Of a DNA stretch of 40,744 nt, positions 1 through 8,277 are shown piece after piece. Within the stretch, counting starts at the first letter, position 1, and each line of letters starts with the position of its first letter. The DNA comes from an uncultured Collinsella sp. (lineage in GTDB: Bacteria; Actinomycetota; Coriobacteriia; Coriobacteriales; Coriobacteriaceae). A model generated the notes under the pieces. The model was not told where the DNA came from and did not search any database. It saw nothing but the letters and a program-made list of their open reading frames with translations. Where the stretch lies: positions 1 through 40,744 of the forward strand of contig CABUBH010000017.1 in the NCBI GenBank assembly GCA_902489775.1. The letters run 5' to 3'. The position numbers were made by a program, and so were the translations under genes.

Positions 1-103
1 CTTCGTTAAACGGGCGCTAGGGCGTCACCCTTACACCAACATTTTCGACGCGATCATAGTCGGCTTGGCCCTTTCCCACATTGCCCCCTTTTTGAACGGT
101 AAA

Positions 104-296
104 TTAATTGACTTCCCGCACGTGGACCTCGTGGACAGGCCCCCTTGTGTAGCTGCACCCGAGGCGCCTCCCCGTCGCCCTCCAGCGCCGGGGTTCCCCT
201 CCATCACGAAGAGGTAATCCCCGTCCGGCCTCGCCGTCTCTGCAACGCCGAGCCTCCCGAGCGACTCGAGGAGGGCGGGCTCGTCCCAGGAGATTT
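104..296 (-). pseudogene. Truncated, frameshifted gene remnant
   Basis: On the minus strand the stretch from about 295 down to 190 reads as an open frame with strongly G/C-rich third codon positions (residues such as SWDEPALLESLG and DGDYLFVMEGN). Around 190 the coding signal moves to another frame, which ends with VHEVHVREVN and a TAA at 104-106. No start codon or ribosome site is visible, and the 5' side stops at a repeat-like sequence (297-333). I read this as the decayed C-terminal part of a gene whose family I do not recognise. A plus-strand frame open from base 2 to 214 also exists, but its third-position bias is weaker beyond about 103. Bases 1-103 hold nothing I can name. Confidence 0.3.
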
Positions 297-333
297 GACA
301 ATACTATAGAGACACGTGCCAAATTAGCTACTC
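297..333 (-). repeat. Degenerate copy of REP-like element
   Basis: Read on the minus strand, this segment aligns without gaps to the left arm of the inverted repeat at 33949-33985. Shared positions include G-GTAG-TAATTTGG-ACG-G-CT-T. The closing stem has decayed. It lies directly after the stop of the PPDK regulator gene and at the broken end of the gene remnant on its left. Homology is an inference from about 20 of 28 aligned bases. Confidence 0.35.
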
Positions 334-338
334 AGTAG

Positions 339-1214
339 TTACCGCTGCTGGGCGCGGCGGGCGGCTCGGCGGGCCCTTGCTTCCTGGATCTCATCGAGGT
401 GAGCGATGATCTCGGAGGCGCTCTCCTCGATCGCCTTGCCGTCGGTACGCACTACAAAGCAACCCAGGCGCTTCATGAGAGCACGAGCCTCCTCGAGCTC
501 GCTTCGCACGCTCTCGGGCTCGGCATAGGAGCCGGCGACGGCACGGGCATAGTCGTCGCCCAAGCGGCTATCGCGAATCTCAGAAATAACGTCGACGGTC
601 GAAATCAGGCCAAACAACCGCATCGGGTCTACCTCGTAAATCGACTTGGGCGGCTCCATACCGTGCGCCAACGGAACGTTGGCGACCTTGTAGCCCTGAT
701 AGGCCAAATACATCGACAGCGGCGTCTTGGATGTGCGCGACACGCCCAGCAGCACGATATCGGCACCCGACAGATCGTCGCAACCACGTCCGTCATCGTG
801 CTCGACAAAGTACTCCATGGCCTCGATGCGGTGGAAATACCGGTCATCGGTCTTATGGATCACACCCGCCACTCCTTTTGGCGGCACGCCGATAAGCGAC
901 GACAGCACGGCAAGCGTCGGGCCGATCAGGTCGACCGAGCGAATGTGCAGCATGCCCAAGTAGTCGAGCACGCGAGCACGAAGCGCCGGATCGACAATTG
1001 TGTGGAATACGGCGATATCGCGATGGTCCGCATCGACATGCGGACCCACAAACGACTTAACCTGCTCCACCGAGGTCACCTTAGGCAGACGTAAAACACG
1101 AAAAGCCCCTTCATCAAATTGCCCGGACGCCGCAAGCACCACCTCACAAGCGGTATCACCGAGCGAGTCGGAGATAACGATAACGGTGGGACGAGCGGTG
1201 ACCGGGCAATCCAT
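339..1214 (-). CDS. Pyruvate, phosphate dikinase regulatory protein (DUF299/PDRP family)
   Basis: Bifunctional ADP-dependent kinase / Pi-dependent pyrophosphorylase that switches pyruvate phosphate dikinase (or PEP synthase) off and on by threonine phosphorylation; cytosolic. The 291-residue protein has the family N-terminus (VIVISDSLGDTA), the P-loop-like GVSRTSKTP near residue 154, the LAHGMEPP segment that follows it, and the normal family length. Start ATG at 1214 is preceded by AAGGAG at good spacing. It lies 34 nt downstream of glyS, in the glyQ-glyS direction; the same glyQS plus regulator linkage is known in Firmicutes (yqfL). Whether the target is PPDK or PEP synthase cannot be told here because neither gene is in the window. 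Confidence 0.93.
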   Translation of the reverse strand: MDCPVTARPTVIVISDSLGDTACEVVLAASGQFDEGAFRVLRLPKVTSVEQVKSFVGPHVDADHRDIAVFHTIVDPALRARVLDYLGMLHIRSVDLIGPTLAVLSSLIGVPPKGVAGVIHKTDDRYFHRIEAMEYFVEHDDGRGCDDLSGADIVLLGVSRTSKTPLSMYLAYQGYKVANVPLAHGMEPPKSIYEVDPMRLFGLISTVDVISEIRDSRLGDDYARAVAGSYAEPESVRSELEEARALMKRLGCFVVRTDGKAIEESASEIIAHLDEIQEARARRAARRAQQR

Positions 1215-1248
1215 GCGGGGCTCCTTTTGCGCTTATGCGCAGGATAGC

Positions 1249-3345
1249 TTACTTTTTGCGGGCAAGCTCACCGATGTTGGCGATGCCGGAGAAAACGGCC
1301 TCGAAGCGGTTGAGCAGCTTAAGGCGATTATCGCGGAGCTGCTCGTCCTTGTCCATGACCATAACCTCGTCGAAGAAACGGTCGATGGGGGCACGCAGGG
1401 CGGCGAGGGCAGCGAATGCGGCAGGATAATCCTCGGTAGCAAGCGCGGCATCGACGGCGGTCTGAGCGGCCTCGGAGGCGTCGGCAAGCGCAAGCTCGAC
1501 CTCGCCCATCAGAGCGCGATCGTACTCCGCGCCCAGTTCGGACTTGGAGATATGCGCCGCGCGGGCGTAAGCGGTCGCCAGGTTGTCGAAGGTCTCGGCG
1601 TCGTTCTTGCGGGCCTCATCGAGGGCGGCGCAGCGGGCGAAGAAGACCGACGGGGCAATAATGTGCACCGCGGAAACGGCGGCAACGGTGTCGGCCGGGA
1701 TCTTCTCGTCGCGGGCCATGCTCACCAAACGGCCGTGGAAGAAGTCGCGAACCTGCTGGGCGACCTCGGCGGCGTCGAACTCAATGCCCTGCTCGCTATA
1801 GAGCTCGAGCGCAAAGTCGATGAGCGACGTGGGGTCGATCGGCAGACGGTCGCGAAGGATGTTGATGATGCCGATGGCGGCACGACGCAGCGCGTACGGG
1901 TCGGAAGAGCCGGTCGGGGGCTCGCCGATGGCAAAGATGCCGGCAATGGTATCGAGCTTGTCGGCGCAGGCCACGATGCAGCCAGCGGTGCCCTCGGGGA
2001 GCTCGTCACCGGCAAAGCGGGGACGATAGTGATCGCGAATAGCGTGAGCGACCTCGTCGTTCTCCCCCATCGCGCTGGCGTAGTAACCGCCCATCACGCC
2101 CTGCTGGCTCGTGAACTCGACGACGGCGTTGGACACCAAGTCGGCCTTGCACAGGTGAGCGGCGCGAGCGGCGTCGGCGGCCAGGTGGGCACCCAGGTGA
2201 GCCTCGCGGGCAATAGCGAGCGCGAGCTGCTCAATACGCTCGGACTTGGCGAGCACGCTGCCGAGCTTCTCCTGGAAGGCGACCTTGGCCAGACGCTCAC
2301 GGAATTCGTCGAGGGAGATCTTCAGATCCTCCTCGTAGAAGAACTTGGCGTCGTCCAGGCGGGCGCGCACGACGCGCTCATTGCCGTCGATCACGCGCTC
2401 GGCATTCTCGGGCTTGCTGTTGGAGACGACCACAAACTCACGCGTCAGCTTGCCCTCGCCGTCATAGATCGGAAAGTAGCGCTGATTGGTGAGCATAGAC
2501 TCGCAGATGATCTCATGCGGGACCTTGAGGAACTCCTCATCGAAGGTGCCGACGAGCACCGTCGGCCACTCGCAGAGGTTGATGACCTCCTCAAAGACCT
2601 TCTTGGGCGTATCGACGTGGCAACCGGGACGCGCAGCCTCGACCTCGGCGATACCGGCAAGGATAGCCTCGCGACGACGCTCGGCAGAGAGCACGCCGGC
2701 GTCCTCTAGCACCTGCTCGTAGACGGCGGGGCTGGCGACAACGTGGTCACCGGGGCCAAGCACGCGATGGCCGCGAGTGGTGTTGCCGCTCGTCACGTCA
2801 GCAAACGACACGGGCACAACATCCTCGCCCAAAAGGCAGCAGATCCAACGGACCGGACGCACGAACGTGGCGTGCTCATGGCCCCAGCGCTGACTACGGT
2901 AGTTGGGCCACTGCAAGCCGGCGATGGCCTTCTCGCACAGAGCGGTCAGGATCGGAGTAGCCGGTGCGGAGGGAATGTTCTTCTCGGCGAACACATACTC
3001 GCGACCGTCGGTGTCCTCGCGACGGACCAGGTCCTCGGCAGCCACACCGCACTTGCGGGCAAAGCCCTGGGCGGCCTTGGTGGCGTTGCCGTCGGCATCG
3101 AAGGCAATGTTTGCCGCGGGGCCACGCTTGACCTCATGGACCTCATCGGTCGCGGTGGCGACGTTAGCCACGAGCGCAGCCAGGCGACGCGGACTCGAGA
3201 TCACGCGGACCTCGCCGTGGGCCAGACCGGCCTCGTCGAGGCCCTTAGCGATCATGGTGCCAAGCTGCTTGACGGCATTGTTCAGCGGCGCGGAGGGCAT
3301 CTCCTCCGTACCGATCTCAAACAGGAAATCCTTAGCGTCTGCCAT
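1249..3345 (-). CDS. glyS: Glycine--tRNA ligase beta subunit
   Basis: Beta chain of the tetrameric (alpha2beta2) glycyl-tRNA synthetase; it contributes tRNA recognition while the alpha chain catalyses glycine activation. The 698-residue length is typical. The N-terminus (FLFEIGTEEMPSAPL) and the motif GPAANIAFD are family hallmarks, and the C-terminal third is the helical anticodon-binding (DALR-like) domain with FFDEVMVM. ATG at 3345 lies 3 nt after the glyQ stop, so the two subunits should be translated together. The PPDK regulator gene follows in the same direction. Confidence 0.97.
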   Translation of the reverse strand: MADAKDFLFEIGTEEMPSAPLNNAVKQLGTMIAKGLDEAGLAHGEVRVISSPRRLAALVANVATATDEVHEVKRGPAANIAFDADGNATKAAQGFARKCGVAAEDLVRREDTDGREYVFAEKNIPSAPATPILTALCEKAIAGLQWPNYRSQRWGHEHATFVRPVRWICCLLGEDVVPVSFADVTSGNTTRGHRVLGPGDHVVASPAVYEQVLEDAGVLSAERRREAILAGIAEVEAARPGCHVDTPKKVFEEVINLCEWPTVLVGTFDEEFLKVPHEIICESMLTNQRYFPIYDGEGKLTREFVVVSNSKPENAERVIDGNERVVRARLDDAKFFYEEDLKISLDEFRERLAKVAFQEKLGSVLAKSERIEQLALAIAREAHLGAHLAADAARAAHLCKADLVSNAVVEFTSQQGVMGGYYASAMGENDEVAHAIRDHYRPRFAGDELPEGTAGCIVACADKLDTIAGIFAIGEPPTGSSDPYALRRAAIGIINILRDRLPIDPTSLIDFALELYSEQGIEFDAAEVAQQVRDFFHGRLVSMARDEKIPADTVAAVSAVHIIAPSVFFARCAALDEARKNDAETFDNLATAYARAAHISKSELGAEYDRALMGEVELALADASEAAQTAVDAALATEDYPAAFAALAALRAPIDRFFDEVMVMDKDEQLRDNRLKLLNRFEAVFSGIANIGELARKK

Positions 3346-3348
3346 GGC

Positions 3349-4260
3349 TTACGCCACCTCGCCTTCCTGATCGGCATTCTCGTTAACTCCGGCGACCTCG
3401 GCCATATAGGCCTCGCAGCACGCCTTGGCGACGGCGCGGACGCGCAGGATGTAGTTGGCACGCTCGACCGCGGACAGGGCGCCGCGGGCATCGAGCAGGT
3501 TAAAAGCGTGGCTGCACTTCATGACGCAGTCGTACGCCGGCAGCGGAAGCTTGCGCTCCAGGCAGGAATGGCACTCGGCCTCGTAGTCGTCAAACTTCTG
3601 ACGCATCATCTCGACGTTGGCGACCTCAAAGTTATAGGCACTGAACTCGCGCTCGTTCTCGAGGAACACGTCGCCATAGGTCATGGGCGTTCCGTCGGGC
3701 AGATAGCTCCACACCAGGTCGTAGACGGAGTTGACGCCCTGGGCGTACATGGCAATACGCTCCAGGCCATAGGTGATCTCGACGGGCACGGGGTCGACCT
3801 CGATGCCGCCCACCTGCTGGAAGTACGTAAACTGCGTGACCTCCATGCCGTTGAGCCAGACCTCCCAGCCAAGGCCCCAGGCGCCCAGGGTCGGGCTCTC
3901 CCAGTCGTCCTCGACAAAGCGGACGTCATGGTCGTTGGGGTCCAGGCCAATGGCGGCAAGAGACCCCAGGTAGAGCTCCTGGGCGTTGACCGGCGAGGGC
4001 TTGATGAGCACCTGGAACTGATAGTAGTGCTGCATGCGGTTGGGGTTCTCACCGTAGCGGCCGTCGGCGGGACGGCGGCAAGGCTGCGCATAGCAGGTGC
4101 GCCACTCGGCGGGACCGAGCGAGCGCAGCGTGGTCGCGGTATGGAAGGTACCGGCACCGACCTCGGAGTCATAGGGCTGCATAATGACGCAGCCCTGCTC
4201 GCCCCAGTACTGCTGGAGGCGCAGGATGATGTCTTGGAAGGAAAGCGATGAAGCGTTCAT
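3349..4260 (-). CDS. glyQ: Glycine--tRNA ligase alpha subunit
   Basis: Catalytic alpha chain of the alpha2beta2 glycyl-tRNA synthetase, a class II enzyme charging tRNA-Gly. It is 303 residues with a near-invariant family N-terminus (LSFQDIILRLQQYW, GCVIMQPYD, GAGTFHTATTLRSLGP) and the motif RPADGRYGENPNR. It is the first gene of a minus-strand unit glyQ-glyS-PPDK regulator. A -10-like TATAGT lies about 47 nt upstream. The 59-nt intergenic region before it is far too short for a T-box leader, so glycine-responsive T-box control is not supported. Confidence 0.97.
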   Translation of the reverse strand: MNASSLSFQDIILRLQQYWGEQGCVIMQPYDSEVGAGTFHTATTLRSLGPAEWRTCYAQPCRRPADGRYGENPNRMQHYYQFQVLIKPSPVNAQELYLGSLAAIGLDPNDHDVRFVEDDWESPTLGAWGLGWEVWLNGMEVTQFTYFQQVGGIEVDPVPVEITYGLERIAMYAQGVNSVYDLVWSYLPDGTPMTYGDVFLENEREFSAYNFEVANVEMMRQKFDDYEAECHSCLERKLPLPAYDCVMKCSHAFNLLDARGALSAVERANYILRVRAVAKACCEAYMAEVAGVNENADQEGEVA

Positions 4261-4306
4261 GCCTCTAATATCCCCTCGTCGAAACGATTACACGGTTAGG
4301 TACTGT

Positions 4307-4312
4307 ACTATA
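4307..4312 (-). promoter_or_regulatory. Possible -10 of glyQ operon
   Basis: TATAGT on the minus strand, about 47 nt before the glyQ ATG, in the only gap between lepB and glyQ. No convincing -35 hexamer is seen at 16-18 bp, so this is tentative. Confidence 0.3.
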
Positions 4313-4319
4313 GCGGTTT

Positions 4320-4883
4320 TTAGTCGATAGCGCCGATGCGGTTGAGCGGCCAGTAGCGAACGAGTGCCACGGCCATTAAATCGGAGCGGTCGACCGGCCC
4401 AAAGTAGCGGGAGTCGGCTGAGTTCTCTCGGTTGTCGCCCATCACCCACACACAGTCATCGGGGACGGTGTAGGGATAGCTCACCTGGGCGCCGGGCGCT
4501 TGAACCGAAAGCGGCCAGCTCATGCCCGTCGTATAGTCCTCGTCAAGCGCTTGGCCGTCAACGACCACCTTGCCATCCTGCAGGTCGACCGTCTGGCCGG
4601 CCGTGGCAATAACACGCTTGACAAGAACATCATGCTCGGAGGTGCCATCGGGGTTGTGAAACACCACGATATCGCCCTGCTTGACGGGCTGACCGAGCTC
4701 GAGGCTCACCTTTTGTGCCAGGATCTGGTCGCCAATCTCGATCGTGGACTCCATGGAGCCGGTGGGCACCACAAAGGGCTCGACCACAAACGAGCGAATC
4801 AAGAAGGTGGCGACCAGTGCGATCGCGATGACCGCGATCCACTCAAAAGCGCCCCTCAACGCGGAATGCTGCGATGGAACCAT
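4320..4883 (-). CDS. lepB: Signal peptidase I
   Basis: Membrane-anchored serine protease that removes signal peptides from exported preproteins. From the ATG at 4883 the protein has 187 residues: an N-terminal membrane segment (about 14-30), the catalytic serine S43 in PTGSMEST, the general base K89 in LVKRVIA, and the box with GDNRENSADSRYFG. A GTG at 4889 would overlap the trmD stop, but the GAGGAG sequence is spaced correctly for the ATG, so I choose 4883. Last gene of the rpsP-khpA-rimM-trmD-lepB unit, 2 nt after trmD. Bacteria often place rplS between trmD and lepB; here it is absent. Confidence 0.94.
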   Translation of the reverse strand: MVPSQHSALRGAFEWIAVIAIALVATFLIRSFVVEPFVVPTGSMESTIEIGDQILAQKVSLELGQPVKQGDIVVFHNPDGTSEHDVLVKRVIATAGQTVDLQDGKVVVDGQALDEDYTTGMSWPLSVQAPGAQVSYPYTVPDDCVWVMGDNRENSADSRYFGPVDRSDLMAVALVRYWPLNRIGAID

Positions 4884-4885
4884 TC

Positions 4886-5644
4886 TCACTCCTCGCTCTG
4901 CGAATACGAAGCGTCAAGGATCTCTTGCGCGTAAGCGCGCTCCTCGGGCGTCAGCCGCGCCGTCTCGATTAGATCGGGACGCCAGCGGCAGGTGCGCTCG
5001 ATGGCGTTCTTGCGACGCCAGGCATCGACCTTGGCGTGATCGCCGCTCACGAGCACCGGCGGCACGCCCTCGCCGTTGAACTCGGCGGGACGGGTGTACT
5101 GCGCGTACTCGAGCAGGCCTCCGTCCTCGGCGGTCGAGAACGACTCGTCCACATTGCTCATCTCGTCGCCCAGGGCGCCGGGAATCAGGCGTACGACGGC
5201 ATCGGCAACGACCATGGCAGGCAGCTCGCCGCCCGTAAGCACGTAGTCGCCGATCGACAGACGCTCATCGGCATACGCATACGCACGCTCGTCGACGCCC
5301 TCGTAGCGACTGCACACAAACAACAGGCGCTCACTTTTGAGCAGGCGCTCGGCCACATGCTGCGTAAAGGGCTCGCCACAGGGGGTAAAGAACACCACAG
5401 TGGGCTTGGGACCCTCTGCGCTAATGGCCTCGATGGCCTCTGCGATAGGCTCGACCTTCATGAGCATGCCCTGCCCGCCGCCGTACGGCTCGTCATCGAC
5501 GGTACGATGGCGGTCGTGCGTCCAGTCGCGCAGGTTATACGCCTTAAAATCAAAAAGGCCGGCCTTGCGGGCGCGGCCCAAAATCGACGTGGACATGACG
5601 GGCTCAAACATCTCGGGAAAGACCGAAAGGGTCTCAATCAGCAT
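4886..5644 (-). CDS. trmD: tRNA (guanine37-N1)-methyltransferase
   Basis: SAM-dependent SPOUT methyltransferase that forms m1G37 in tRNAs reading CNN codons and prevents +1 frameshifting. It is 252 residues, with the start LIETLSVFPEMFEP, the DDEPYGGGQGMLMKVEP box, CSRYEGVDERA, and the trefoil-knot SAM segment SIGDYVLTGGELPA. ATG at 5644 lies 10 nt after rimM. Its stop nearly touches the lepB start. Operon position next to rimM and rpsP is the classical one. Confidence 0.97.
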   Translation of the reverse strand: MLIETLSVFPEMFEPVMSTSILGRARKAGLFDFKAYNLRDWTHDRHRTVDDEPYGGGQGMLMKVEPIAEAIEAISAEGPKPTVVFFTPCGEPFTQHVAERLLKSERLLFVCSRYEGVDERAYAYADERLSIGDYVLTGGELPAMVVADAVVRLIPGALGDEMSNVDESFSTAEDGGLLEYAQYTRPAEFNGEGVPPVLVSGDHAKVDAWRRKNAIERTCRWRPDLIETARLTPEERAYAQEILDASYSQSEE

Positions 5645-5654
5645 GTTGTCCTCC

Positions 5655-6176
5655 CTACTTGTCCATATCGATCAGGCCGTCCATCACGTGGACGGAAATT
5701 GTTCCTGTGTCGGGAAGATCGAGCACAACCTGCTCGATCACGGGAATCAGTACCTCGCCGTACCGATCACCCTCGACAACCCAAACATCGTTAGCGGGCG
5801 TCGACATGATCTCGACAATCGTGCCGAGCGAACCGAAGCGCTCGTCGACCACCTCGCGACCCATCAGGTCGGTATAGGCGGCGTCGAGCGAATCGAGCTC
5901 GAAGTCGTCACGATTAGCCAGCACATAGCATCCGGTGATGCCCTCGGCGGCCGTCAAGTCGTCTATGCCCTCAAACGAGACCAGATCGCCATCGCCCGTA
6001 TCGGTGACGGACACGACCGTGCAAAAACGGTCGCGCTTGAGCGCCGGCGGCGTCAAGGCGACACGCATACCCGGCTCCAATACAGAAGGAAGCCCCCGCA
6101 GCGGCTGCGCGAGGACCTCCCCCTTCCTTCCGTGCGGCTTGACCACACGGGCGATGTTTTTGTACTGGGACCTCAA
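5655..6176 (-). CDS. rimM: Ribosome maturation factor RimM
   Basis: Assembly factor for the 30S subunit that binds ribosomal protein S19 and helps 16S rRNA processing. The 173-residue protein has the N-terminal RimM beta-barrel (IARVVKPHGRKGEVLAQPL) and a C-terminal PRC-barrel region (residues about 100-170). The start is TTG at 6176, 4 nt after the khpA stop; no closer in-frame alternative exists and the ribosome site is weak, so coupling to khpA translation is likely. Confidence 0.93.
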   Translation of the reverse strand: MRSQYKNIARVVKPHGRKGEVLAQPLRGLPSVLEPGMRVALTPPALKRDRFCTVVSVTDTGDGDLVSFEGIDDLTAAEGITGCYVLANRDDFELDSLDAAYTDLMGREVVDERFGSLGTIVEIMSTPANDVWVVEGDRYGEVLIPVIEQVVLDLPDTGTISVHVMDGLIDMDK

Positions 6177-6180
6177 GGTC

Positions 6181-6465
6181 CTAGCCCAGAACCTCTACCT
6201 CGACAGCAGTGTCGAGGCGAGCGGCCAGTGCACGGGCGAGCGTGCGAATGGCCTTGATGGTACGGCCACGACGGCCGATGACCTTAGCAACGTCATCCTC
6301 GGCAACCGAGACCTCAATCGTGGAGGCGTCGTCACCATCGATGACCTCGAGGCTCACGGAATCCGGGTCGTCGACGATCTGAACAACGAGATATTCGACG
6401 AGATCGGCGATGCGATCTGAGAGCATTGCCTCACCCTCGAGCTGTGCAGCGTCAACCTCAGGCAC
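6181..6465 (-). CDS. khpA: KH-domain RNA-binding protein KhpA
   Basis: Small single-KH RNA-binding protein (94 residues). In Gram-positive bacteria KhpA pairs with KhpB/Jag and influences elongation and division. The KH GxxG loop is visible as IGRRGRTI near residues 63-70, preceded by DLVEYLVVQIVDDPD, typical of the family. Start GTG at 6465 follows GAGGAG, which overlaps the rpsP stop region. Between rpsP and rimM, its usual place. Confidence 0.93.
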   Translation of the reverse strand: MPEVDAAQLEGEAMLSDRIADLVEYLVVQIVDDPDSVSLEVIDGDDASTIEVSVAEDDVAKVIGRRGRTIKAIRTLARALAARLDTAVEVEVLG

Positions 6466-6468
6466 GAT

Positions 6469-6810
6469 TTACTCCTCGGCGCCCTCAGCGGCCTCAGCGG
6501 CAGCCTTAGCGGCCTCGGCCTCTTTGGCGAGCTGCTTCTTGGACTTCTTGACGACGGTCTCGGTCTTCTCGCCCTCGTTGGCGGCCTTGACCAGAGCAGC
6601 GACGGCGTCGGTGAGCTGAGCGCCCTTGGACTGCCAGTCAGCGATCTTCTCGAGGTCGAGGTTGATGGTCTTGGGGGCGGTCATCGGGTTGTAGCGGCCA
6701 ACCTCCTCGATGATACGACCGTCACGCGGGGCGCGGGAATCGGCGACGACGACACGGTAGTACGGACGCTTCTTAGCGCCGTGACGAGCAAGGCGAATCT
6801 TGACTGCCAA
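6469..6810 (-). CDS. rpsP: 30S ribosomal protein S16
   Basis: Small-subunit ribosomal protein needed for 30S assembly. The family N-terminus is AVKIRLARHGAKKRPYYRVV, so I choose TTG at 6810, preceded by GGAGGAG six bases upstream, rather than an ATG at 6846 that would add 12 foreign residues and lacks a ribosome site. This gives 113 residues. The tail after about residue 80 is rich in Ala, Glu and Lys, a common lineage-specific extension. First gene of the five-gene operon. Confidence 0.96.
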   Translation of the reverse strand: MAVKIRLARHGAKKRPYYRVVVADSRAPRDGRIIEEVGRYNPMTAPKTINLDLEKIADWQSKGAQLTDAVAALVKAANEGEKTETVVKKSKKQLAKEAEAAKAAAEAAEGAEE

Positions 6811-6866
6811 AGGAAACTCCTCCAACCAAGCAGCTTTAGGCTGCAACTACAAACAAACAGTTGAAC

Positions 6867-6895
6867 ATAATACGCCATCGACGCGGGCAGGTGAA
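6867..6895 (-). promoter_or_regulatory. Promoter of the rpsP operon
   Basis: Minus-strand -35 TTCACC (6890-6895), 17-bp spacer, -10 TATTAT (6867-6872). The predicted leader of about 50 nt contains a small hairpin (GCAGC/GCTGC, 6830-6844) just ahead of the GGAGGAG ribosome site of rpsP. Confidence 0.65.
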
Positions 6896-6999
6896 GTCCG
6901 TGAGACCAACTTCTTCGGTGTAGTCGAAGGCAAATCCATATCTTAGACAAGAATTCGGGATTTGCAAGCACATACACGCACCCCACATGAGCTGCGCGG

Positions 7000-7005
7000 T
7001 ATACT
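7000..7005 (+). promoter_or_regulatory. -10 of dinB, probable leaderless start
   Basis: TATACT ends 6 nt before the dinB ATG at 7012, so the expected transcription start coincides with the first base of the start codon. No ribosome-binding site is visible upstream. The -35 position is poorly conserved. Confidence 0.5.
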
Positions 7006-7011
7006 CATGGC

Positions 7012-8265
7012 ATGGAAAGACGCGAACATACATACGGTTATGAGGAAGCTGCGGGCGTCACACCGCCGCCCTGGACGGGTCCGGCGGTGGGCCTGATGGA
7101 CCTCGATGCATTTTTTGCGAGCGTGGAGATGCTCGATCATCCCGAATGGCGCGGAAAGCCGCTCATCGTGGGCGGAGACGCCGAGTCACGCGGCGTCGTG
7201 TCCACGTGTTCGTACGAGGCGCGTCGCTTTGGCGTGCATTCTGCCATGGCCTCGGCCGAGGCGCGGCGCCTGTGCCCGCAGGCCATTTGGACGCATGGAC
7301 ACTTCGATCGCTACCGTGAGGTGAGCGCGCAGGTCATGGCAATCCTTGCCGATGAGACACCGCGCGTGGAGCGCGTATCCATCGACGAAGCCTTTATCGA
7401 TATTACGCCGGGCCGGTTTGCGCCCGAGGATCCGCTGCTGGTAGCGCGGCGCATAAGCGACCGCGTTGCCGCGCTGGGGGTGACGTGCTCCATCGGCGTT
7501 GGGTGCAACAAGACCGTGGCCAAAATCGCAAGCGAGCGCGACAAGCCGTTTGGTCTGACCATTGTGCGCCCCGGTACGGAACAGCGATTTTTGGCCGCGC
7601 TGCCGGTATCTGCCATGAGCGGAATCGGGCGTTCGGCCGAGGAGCGACTGCGTCGCATGCGCATCTATACACTCGGCGAGCTTTCACGCGCGCCAGAGTC
7701 CACCCTGGCTGCAATTTTTGGCGTGAATGGCGAGCGCATGCGTCAGCGTGCTTTGGGGCTCGAAGTATCCGAGGTCACCAGCCTGGATGACGAACGTGAA
7801 GTTAAATCGGTGAGCAATGAGCGCACCTTTGCGAAGGATTTAACTGAGCGTGGGGATATCGAGGCGGCGATTGCGCTGCTGGGCGAGTCGGTTGGGCGCC
7901 GCCTACGTCGTCAAGGGCTGACGGGTGCCACGGTAACGCTCAAGCTTAAGTATTCGTATGGCAGCGGACGCACGGCACAGCGCCGCTTGCCCCACCCCAC
8001 CGACGACGAGAATATCTTTGTGGCCGTAGCGCTCGAGCTGCTCGACAATATCTGGCAAGAAGGCATGCACGTGCGTCTGGCGGGTATCGGCATGAGCGAC
8101 TTCAACCACCAAGGCGGTATCCAAACTGACCTGTTCTGCGAGATTGATGACCGCGGAGCCCAATCCAGCGACCGCCGCGACCTCTCCGTCGCCATCGACG
8201 CCGTCCGAGACAAATTCGGCGACACCGCCCTATCCTTCGGCCGCCAATCCCGCTTCAACGATTAA
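7012..8265 (+). CDS. dinB: DNA polymerase IV (Y-family translesion polymerase)
   Basis: Error-prone polymerase that bypasses DNA lesions. The 417-residue protein carries the catalytic aspartate region GLMDLDAFFASVE (D30), the second carboxylate pair in RVSIDEAFID, the thumb HhH region (MSGIGRSAEERLRRM) and a little-finger domain. QTDLF about 45 residues from the C-terminus fits the sliding-clamp-binding consensus QxxLF. The first 24 residues precede the conserved core and look like a lineage extension. Monocistronic and divergent from the rpsP operon. No clear SOS box is visible, so damage induction is not shown by the sequence. Confidence 0.95.
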   Translation: MERREHTYGYEEAAGVTPPPWTGPAVGLMDLDAFFASVEMLDHPEWRGKPLIVGGDAESRGVVSTCSYEARRFGVHSAMASAEARRLCPQAIWTHGHFDRYREVSAQVMAILADETPRVERVSIDEAFIDITPGRFAPEDPLLVARRISDRVAALGVTCSIGVGCNKTVAKIASERDKPFGLTIVRPGTEQRFLAALPVSAMSGIGRSAEERLRRMRIYTLGELSRAPESTLAAIFGVNGERMRQRALGLEVSEVTSLDDEREVKSVSNERTFAKDLTERGDIEAAIALLGESVGRRLRRQGLTGATVTLKLKYSYGSGRTAQRRLPHPTDDENIFVAVALELLDNIWQEGMHVRLAGIGMSDFNHQGGIQTDLFCEIDDRGAQSSDRRDLSVAIDAVRDKFGDTALSFGRQSRFND

Positions 8266-8277
8266 CCGCCTTGGGGC

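Noticed and set aside
1000..2709. Long plus-strand open frame opposite the PPDK regulator and glyS
   Set aside because: It is antisense to well-recognised genes with clear motifs, has no family features, and arises from the high-GC codon pattern of the opposite strand.
2743..4251. Long plus-strand open frame (about 500 codons) opposite glyS and glyQ
   Set aside because: Shadow of two conserved genes; composition typical of an antisense frame.
4261..4319. T-box leader before glyQ
   Set aside because: The gap is only 59 nt and contains no specifier hairpin or terminator.
7021..7040. CGAAC...GGTT resembling a Gram-positive SOS box within dinB
   Set aside because: The spacing between half sites is wrong for CGAAC-N4-GTTCG and it lies inside the coding region.
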